Source of the DNA: JAGRKR01 sp041397725
GTDB taxonomy: Bacteria > Pseudomonadota > Alphaproteobacteria > Rhizobiales > Hyphomicrobiaceae
NCBI GenBank assembly: GCA_041397725.1
Contig: JAWKVZ010000005.1
Location: 124,001 to 188,000, forward strand
Reading direction: 5' to 3'
Length of the DNA: 64,000 bases
In this document: positions 59,460 to 64,000 of the stretch, piece after piece
Position numbering within the stretch: position 1 is the first letter of the stretch
How the letters are laid out: each line of letters opens with the position of its first letter
The notes under the pieces: generated by a model
Seen by the model: the letters and a program-made list of their open reading frames with translations, nothing else
What the model was told of the DNA's origin: nothing
Databases searched by the model: none
Program-made: the position numbers and the translations under genes

Positions 59460-62144
59460 CTAGAGCTTGAGCGTGACCCGCACGACGCCCGGATTCGTCG
59501 GATCGTAGGCGCGGGCAAAGCCAAGATCCCGGCACAGGTTGAGCATGCGGGCGTTCTCCGTGAGCACGTCGCCAACGAAGCTGGCGATGCCGCGCGCCCG
59601 CGCCGCGGCGATCAGGCGGTCCATCATCAGGCGCCCGATGCCGCGTCCGGAAATCTCCCGGCGCACGATGATCGCGAATTCAGCGCTCTCGAGGTCGGGA
59701 TCGGCGGAATAGCGCGCGACCGCATGGATCTCCGTCGTTCCCGGTGTGCCCCGATGGGTCAGGACCAGCGCCAGCTCGCGATCGTAGTTGATCTGGGTGA
59801 GGCGCGCCGCCAGCAGATGATCGAGAACTTTCATCGGCACCAGAAAGCGCTGGCGCACCTCCGCTTGGGAAAGCCTGGAGAAGCCGGCGAGAAGCTGCGG
59901 CTCGTCCTCCGCGCGTATCGGTCGCAGAAAGAGCCTGGTGCCGTCGGCGAGCTCGACATCCTCCTCGTGCTCGCTCGGGTAGGGCATGATGGCGAGGCGC
60001 TGACCGCTCGGGCCGCGTGCCGGCGTTACCCTGATCCGGGCATCGAGTGCCAGCACGCCGCGCTCGTCGGCGATCAGCGGGTTGATGTCGAGTTCCACGA
60101 CTTCCGCGACGTCGATGGCGAGTTGCGCCACCTTGATGAGCGTCAGGGCGATATCGTCGAGCGCGACGGCAGGCCGGTCACGATAGCCCTGAAGAAGCCG
60201 ATGGATGCGCGTCTGGCGCATCAGGTGTCGCGCCAGGTTCATGTCGAGAGGTGGCAGCGCCATGGCGGTGTCGGCGATGATCTCGACGCCGGTGCCGCCC
60301 TGGCCGAACATGATGACGGGTCCGAACTCGTGCGCGACGCTCATGCCGACGATCAGCTCGAACGCGCGCGGGCGTCGGATCATCTCCTGTACCGTCACGC
60401 CTTCGATGCGCGCCTCCGGGCGAGCCTTGGCGATGCGCTCCAGCATCTCGGCCGTGGCGGCCTCTGCCGCCGCGGGCGTTGCAAGGTCGAGCGCCACGCC
60501 GCCGACGTCCGATTTGTGTGTGATCTCGTGCGACAGGATCTTGATCGCCACCGGGCAACCGATTTCGGCGGCGATGGTTGCGGCCTCGGCGGGCGTGCGC
60601 GCCACCCGCGTTCTGGTGGTCGGGATCTGGTAGGCCTCGAGCACCGCCTTCGCCTCGATCTCCGACAGGATCTCGCGGCCTTCGCGCAGGACGGCGGCGA
60701 TGATCTTACGGACGGCCGCCGTGTCGGGCTGAAAGTCCGTCGGGATCGACGGCGGGGTCATCGCCAGAAGCGCCTGGTTGCGCCTGTAGGTGACGAGGTG
60801 CATGAAGGCGCGCGCCGTCTCGTATGGCGTCTCGAAGGTCGGGATGCCCCGACCGGTCAGGATCTGGCGCGGCTGCTTCGTCGAGGCGCCACCGAGCCAG
60901 TTGGTGATCACGGTCTTGCCGGTGGGATGGCGGCCGATGACCTCGCTGATCGCCGTCGCGACGGTTGCGCCGTCGATCAGCGCGGTCGGGCAGTTGATGA
61001 CCATGATGGCGTCGATGCCGGGGTCCTCGAGGAGCGCGGAGAGCGCTGCGGTATAGCGCTCGGCACCGGCATCGCCGATGACATCGACGGGGTTTCCGCG
61101 CGACCATGTCGGCGGCAGTGCGGCGTCCAGGCGGCTCATGGTGTCGGGCGAAAGTGTCGCGAGGTGTCCGCCCTGCTCGATCAGCGCATCCGTCGCCAGC
61201 ACGCCGGCACCGCCGCCGTTGGTGAGGATTGCGACCCGCTCGCCGGCGGGCAGCCCGATCTTGCTCAAGGTCTCCACCGCATCGAACAATTCGCCGAGGC
61301 TGTACACGCGGAGCATGCCGGCGCGCCGGAAAGCGGCATCGTAGACAGCGTCGGAGCCGGCCAGCGCTCCGGTATGCGAGGCCACGGCGCGCGCGCCTTC
61401 CGCGAAGCGGCCGCCCTTGACCACGATGACCGGCTTCGCCCGGGCGGCCGCGCGGGCTGCCGACATGAACTTGCGGGCGTTGGTCACGGCCTCGACATAG
61501 AGAAGGATCGCGCCGACCTTGGGATCGCGTCCGAGGTAGTCCAGCATGTCGCCGAAATCGACATCGGCCATGCCACCAAGCGTGACCATGTGGGAGAAGC
61601 CGATGCCGCGGCCCCTGGCCCAGTCCAGCACGGCCGTGACGATGGCGCCCGACTGGGTGACGAAGGCGATGCGTCCGGCCGGCGGGCTGATGCCGGCGAA
61701 GCTGGCGTTGACCTTGGCGGCGGGAACGATGATGCCGAGGCAGTTCGGGCCGAAGATGCGCAGCAGATGTGGCTTGGCGGCGTCCAGCATCTGCTGGCGA
61801 AGTCTTTCGCCCTCCTCGCGGCCGCCCTCTCCGAAGCCTGCCGTGATCACGATGGCGGCCTTCGTGCCGCGCGCGCCGAGGTCGGCGATGATGCCGGGAA
61901 CGGTTCGCGGTGGCGTCACCACGACCGCCAGATCGACCGGCGACGGCATGGCCGCCACATCGGCATGGACCGGCAGGCCATGCAGCGTTCTGTGGCGGGG
62001 GTTCACGAGATGGAGCGGCCCCTCGAAGCCCGCCTCGAGCATGGCGCGGACGAGGACCGAGCCCACAGTGCCCGGGCGCTCGCTGGCCCCTATGATGGCC
62101 ACCGAGCCCGGCGCGAAGGCTGCTTCGAGGTTTCTTATCGTCAT
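59460..62144 (-). CDS. ADP-forming acyl-CoA synthetase fused to GNAT acetyltransferase (Pat-like)
   Basis: 894 residues. Residues about 1-460 are the CoA-binding and ligase domains of NDP-forming acetyl-CoA synthetase (FGPNCLGI; the phosphohistidine region VASHTGALAGSD). About 490-700 is an ATP-grasp domain (GCPVAIKILSHEITHKSDVGGV). About 720-894 is a GNAT domain with the acetyl-CoA loop GRGIGRLMM. This architecture matches protein lysine acetyltransferases of the Pat/YfiQ type, whose synthetase part is often catalytically inactive; here the histidine is retained, so activity in either role is possible. Its target could be acyl-CoA synthetases. A possible FNR/FixK site lies 39 bp upstream. 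Confidence 0.92.
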   Translation of the reverse strand: MTIRNLEAAFAPGSVAIIGASERPGTVGSVLVRAMLEAGFEGPLHLVNPRHRTLHGLPVHADVAAMPSPVDLAVVVTPPRTVPGIIADLGARGTKAAIVITAGFGEGGREEGERLRQQMLDAAKPHLLRIFGPNCLGIIVPAAKVNASFAGISPPAGRIAFVTQSGAIVTAVLDWARGRGIGFSHMVTLGGMADVDFGDMLDYLGRDPKVGAILLYVEAVTNARKFMSAARAAARAKPVIVVKGGRFAEGARAVASHTGALAGSDAVYDAAFRRAGMLRVYSLGELFDAVETLSKIGLPAGERVAILTNGGGAGVLATDALIEQGGHLATLSPDTMSRLDAALPPTWSRGNPVDVIGDAGAERYTAALSALLEDPGIDAIMVINCPTALIDGATVATAISEVIGRHPTGKTVITNWLGGASTKQPRQILTGRGIPTFETPYETARAFMHLVTYRRNQALLAMTPPSIPTDFQPDTAAVRKIIAAVLREGREILSEIEAKAVLEAYQIPTTRTRVARTPAEAATIAAEIGCPVAIKILSHEITHKSDVGGVALDLATPAAAEAATAEMLERIAKARPEARIEGVTVQEMIRRPRAFELIVGMSVAHEFGPVIMFGQGGTGVEIIADTAMALPPLDMNLARHLMRQTRIHRLLQGYRDRPAVALDDIALTLIKVAQLAIDVAEVVELDINPLIADERGVLALDARIRVTPARGPSGQRLAIMPYPSEHEEDVELADGTRLFLRPIRAEDEPQLLAGFSRLSQAEVRQRFLVPMKVLDHLLAARLTQINYDRELALVLTHRGTPGTTEIHAVARYSADPDLESAEFAIIVRREISGRGIGRLMMDRLIAAARARGIASFVGDVLTENARMLNLCRDLGFARAYDPTNPGVVRVTLKL

Positions 62145-62182
62145 GTGCTGTCCATTTCTGTCCCCTCGGGCTTCTCCAGTAC

Positions 62183-62196
62183 TTGCGCGAGGTCAA
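62183..62196. promoter_or_regulatory. Candidate FNR/FixK-type box
   Basis: TTGCGCGAGGTCAA fits the relaxed FixK consensus TTG(A/C)-N6-(T/G)CAA. It lies in the divergent interval between the synthetase-GNAT gene and the DUF2189 gene. A TCTAAT at 62223-62228 could be the -10 of the rightward promoter, putting the box near -45. It is supported only by this match. Confidence 0.35.
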
Positions 62197-62334
62197 AGTA
62201 AGGCTGATGCCGTGATGGCAGTTCTAATCCGAGAAGTGTGACATACTGGCAGTGGCCGGCTCTTCCTTCTGCGGCTTTTCTGGAAGGAGGGGGCCGCGGC
62301 GCCGGGGCATTCGCATTCTTGGGGAGAGACTTCG

Positions 62335-63150
62335 ATGGTGGCACGGCAAATGGGAGGCGGCTCGCTCAGGGAGCCGGACGCGCTGACAGCCGTGCCGCAG
62401 ACCCGAAGCGTCCCATTCGACCAACCCTGGGTCTGGCTGGCGGCCGGCTGGCGCGATCTGTGGCGCGTGCCGAGCGTCAGCCTCGCCTACGGCGGCGTTT
62501 TCGCTGCGGTGGCCGTGCTCATGGCCTTCGGTCTCACGCAATTCGGCTGGCAATCCCTGATCCTCGCTCTGGCGGGCGGCTTCCTCATCCTTGGCCCCAT
62601 CCTCGCGGTCGGGCTCTACGAGGTGAGCCGGCGGCTGGAGATGGGCGAGACGATCAGTCTCGCCGAGGCGATCGCCGCCAGCCGCCGGGCGCCCGGCCAA
62701 CTGGGCTTCATGGGCATCCTGCTGCTCATCATGTTCTTTGCCTGGGTCCAGATCGCGCTGCTGCTGTTCATGCTCTTCATGGGGACCGGACACCTGCCGT
62801 CGCCGAGCGAGTTCGTGCCGACGCTGCTGTTCTCCGGCCGGGGCCTCGGATTGTTGATCGTCGGCACGTCCGCCGGCGCCGTCCTGGCCGCACTCGTTTT
62901 CGTGGTCACGGCCGTCTCGGTGCCGCTGCTCATGGTGCGCAAGGTCGACGTGGTGACCGCGGTTCTGACGAGCATCGACGCCTGCCGGAAGAACCTGCCG
63001 GCCATGGCGCTGTGGGCGGTTCTCATCGCTGCGTTCATGGCGCTCGGACTGGCCACCGTCTTCGTCGGCCTGGCGGTCGCCTTTCCCCTGATCGGCCATG
63101 CCAGTTGGCACGCCTTCCGCGATCTCGTCGCACTCGAGCCGAACGAATAG
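62335..63150 (+). CDS. DUF2189 family membrane protein
   Basis: 271 residues. After a 45-residue N-terminus, about six hydrophobic helices follow (from AYGGVFAAVAVLMAF). Family-typical elements are PWVWLAAGWRDLWRVPSVSLAYG, LGPILAVGLYEVSRRLEMGE, and FPLIGHASWHAFRDLV at the end. Its function is unknown. ATG at 62335 follows GGGGAGAG. The gene is divergent from the synthetase-GNAT gene with the candidate FNR/FixK box between them, suggesting regulation by oxygen; this is inference. Confidence 0.85.
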   Translation: MVARQMGGGSLREPDALTAVPQTRSVPFDQPWVWLAAGWRDLWRVPSVSLAYGGVFAAVAVLMAFGLTQFGWQSLILALAGGFLILGPILAVGLYEVSRRLEMGETISLAEAIAASRRAPGQLGFMGILLLIMFFAWVQIALLLFMLFMGTGHLPSPSEFVPTLLFSGRGLGLLIVGTSAGAVLAALVFVVTAVSVPLLMVRKVDVVTAVLTSIDACRKNLPAMALWAVLIAAFMALGLATVFVGLAVAFPLIGHASWHAFRDLVALEPNE

Positions 63151-63200
63151 CGCGGCACGATCCAGCATGGACCCTCGCCGGCAGGCGGCGGCCGTACGCC

Positions 63201-64000
63201 TCAGCGCGGTGGCGTCACGCGCTTGTCCCGGGGCAGGGCGAGGCAGGCCAGCACCGGGCCGGCGTTGGGCAGGCGCAAGGCCAGACGCCGGGCGAGCCGC
63301 GTCGTGCCCGGCCCTGGTCGTCCGGCGCGACGACGGATGGGGTTTGGCAGCGACACGGCGAGCAGCAGAGCTTCGCGGTCGGTGAGTTGGCTCGCAGGCT
63401 TGGCAAAATGGAAGCGCGACGCTGCCTCGATGCCGTAGATGCCCGGCCCCCACTCGGCGATGTTGAGATAGATCTCCAGGATGCGGCGCTTGGGCCACGC
63501 GGCCTCCATGCCGAGCGCCAGCGGGATCTCCAGCGCTTTGCGCAGATAGCTCTTGCCGGGCCACAGGAACAGGTTTTTCGCGGTCTGCATCGTGATGGTG
63601 CTGGCGCCGCGCGGGATGCCGTCTCTCGCCTGATCGATGGCGATGCTCATGGCCTGCCAGTCGATGCCGCCGTGCTGGCAGAAGCGCCCATCCTCCGATA
63701 CGACGACGGCGCGGATGAGGCGCGGCGATATCCGCTCGATCGGCACCCAGGTCTGGTGGACCGGGCGGCCGAGCACGCTCTCGCCCAACATCAATGTCGA
63801 GAGTGGGGGATCGACGAAGCGATAGAAGCCGATGAGGGCGACGGCCAGCAGGATCAGCGCCAGTCCGAGCATGAGCGCGAGGCGCAGCAGGCGGCCGATG
63901 AGGCCTCTCTTCGGCTTCGCGGGCCGGCGGACGGTGCGGGTGCGCGCGTCGTCCTCGGGGAGGGCGAGTGTCGGCGGTGTCGACGGTGTCGGCGCCGTTG
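63201..64000 (-). CDS. mtgA: Monofunctional biosynthetic peptidoglycan transglycosylase, 5' end missing
   Basis: The stop is at 63201 and the frame is open to the right edge, so the N-terminus is cut off; an internal ATG at 63872 would give 223 residues. A basic cytoplasmic segment (RRPAKPKRGLIGRLLRLAL) precedes the membrane helix LGLALILLAVALIGFY. The GT51 domain shows the catalytic glutamate in VVVSEDGRFCQHGGID, then GASTITMQTAKNLFLW, RKALEIPLALGMEAAW, and RILEIYLNIAEWGPGIYGIE. It polymerises lipid II into glycan strands at the periplasmic face of the inner membrane. It is convergent with the DUF2189 gene. Confidence 0.93.
   Translation of the reverse strand, partial: TAPTPSTPPTLALPEDDARTRTVRRPAKPKRGLIGRLLRLALMLGLALILLAVALIGFYRFVDPPLSTLMLGESVLGRPVHQTWVPIERISPRLIRAVVVSEDGRFCQHGGIDWQAMSIAIDQARDGIPRGASTITMQTAKNLFLWPGKSYLRKALEIPLALGMEAAWPKRRILEIYLNIAEWGPGIYGIEAASRFHFAKPASQLTDREALLLAVSLPNPIRRRAGRPGPGTTRLARRLALRLPNAGPVLACLALPRDKRVTPPR

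Noticed and set aside
59453..59466. GCTCTAGCTAGAGC palindrome at the rpe/synthetase junction as a terminator
   Set aside because: A 14-bp palindrome with essentially no loop that includes the synthetase stop codon; it may help termination but cannot be separated from chance.
59724..62201. 825-codon open frame on the + strand opposite the synthetase-GNAT gene
   Set aside because: Its translation is Arg/Asp/His/Gly-rich with no recognisable domain, while the minus strand encodes a full multi-domain enzyme; it is a shadow of high-GC codon use.

Overview
This 64-kb window is high-GC (mostly around two-thirds G+C by eye) chromosomal DNA from an alphaproteobacterium, most likely of the order Hyphomicrobiales (Rhizobiales). 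The evidence is a circularly permuted two-piece tmRNA gene, alphaproteobacterial SspB, the hflK-hflC-DUF2065-degP and psd-pssA pairs, hisF-hisE-coaA, three-gene proton-translocating transhydrogenase genes preceded by an aa3-oxidase subunit IV mini-gene, and a zur-znuC-znuB operon. I saw no rRNA, tRNA, CRISPR array, insertion sequence or phage gene.

Layout. 1-6.6 kb: envelope glycosyltransferases (an LAB_N-domain protein and GT2, divergent from GT39), a pabB-pabC fusion, 3-hydroxybutyrate dehydrogenase and a patatin phospholipase. 6.6-10.9 kb: a DUF6159 membrane protein, sspB with ssrA (tmRNA) just upstream, a potassium channel with a zinc ribbon, and a CPBP membrane protease. 10.9-18.4 kb: folate/thymidylate genes (thyA, folA), membrane quality control (hflK, hflC, DUF2065, degP) and phosphatidylethanolamine synthesis (psd, pssA). 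18.5-25.1 kb: an isocitrate/isopropylmalate dehydrogenase-family enzyme, hisF, hisE, coaA, a gamma-glutamylcyclotransferase-like gene, an ABC-F ATPase and rpsU. 25.1-31.8 kb: two tandem alpha/beta hydrolases, pntB / unknown exported protein / pntA2 / pntA1 / CcO subunit IV, and an exported Cys-rich protein. 31.8-41.7 kb: PQQ-type sugar dehydrogenase, ABC1 kinase, MFS transporter, GST, zinc uptake (znuB, znuC, zur), a degenerate thiolase, a macrodomain protein and an EEP-family hydrolase.

42-51.5 kb is the most unusual stretch. It holds a very large uncharacterised membrane/coiled-coil protein whose C-terminal part has clearly lower GC, carries an internal domain duplication and is interrupted by a frameshift at an 8-bp repeat. 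This is followed by a secreted von Willebrand A protein and a type I secretion ABC transporter/adaptor pair with no recognisable substrate. 51.5-54.7 kb: a Mop-type TOBE protein facing a FecCD-type ABC importer, possibly for molybdate/tungstate. 54.8-64 kb: an SDR lacking its catalytic residues, an exported protein made of four tandem repeats, an HtrA-like pseudoprotease, rpe, an ADP-forming acyl-CoA synthetase fused to a GNAT domain, a DUF2189 membrane protein and a truncated mtgA.

Most adjacent co-directional genes are tightly spaced or overlap by 4 bp, suggesting translational coupling. The main candidates for new biology are the frameshifted 42,056-45,434 gene, the exported protein embedded in the pnt operon, the four-repeat protein next to a catalytically dead protease, and the tmRNA-sspB pairing. 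All calls are from reading the sequence; none was confirmed by database search.
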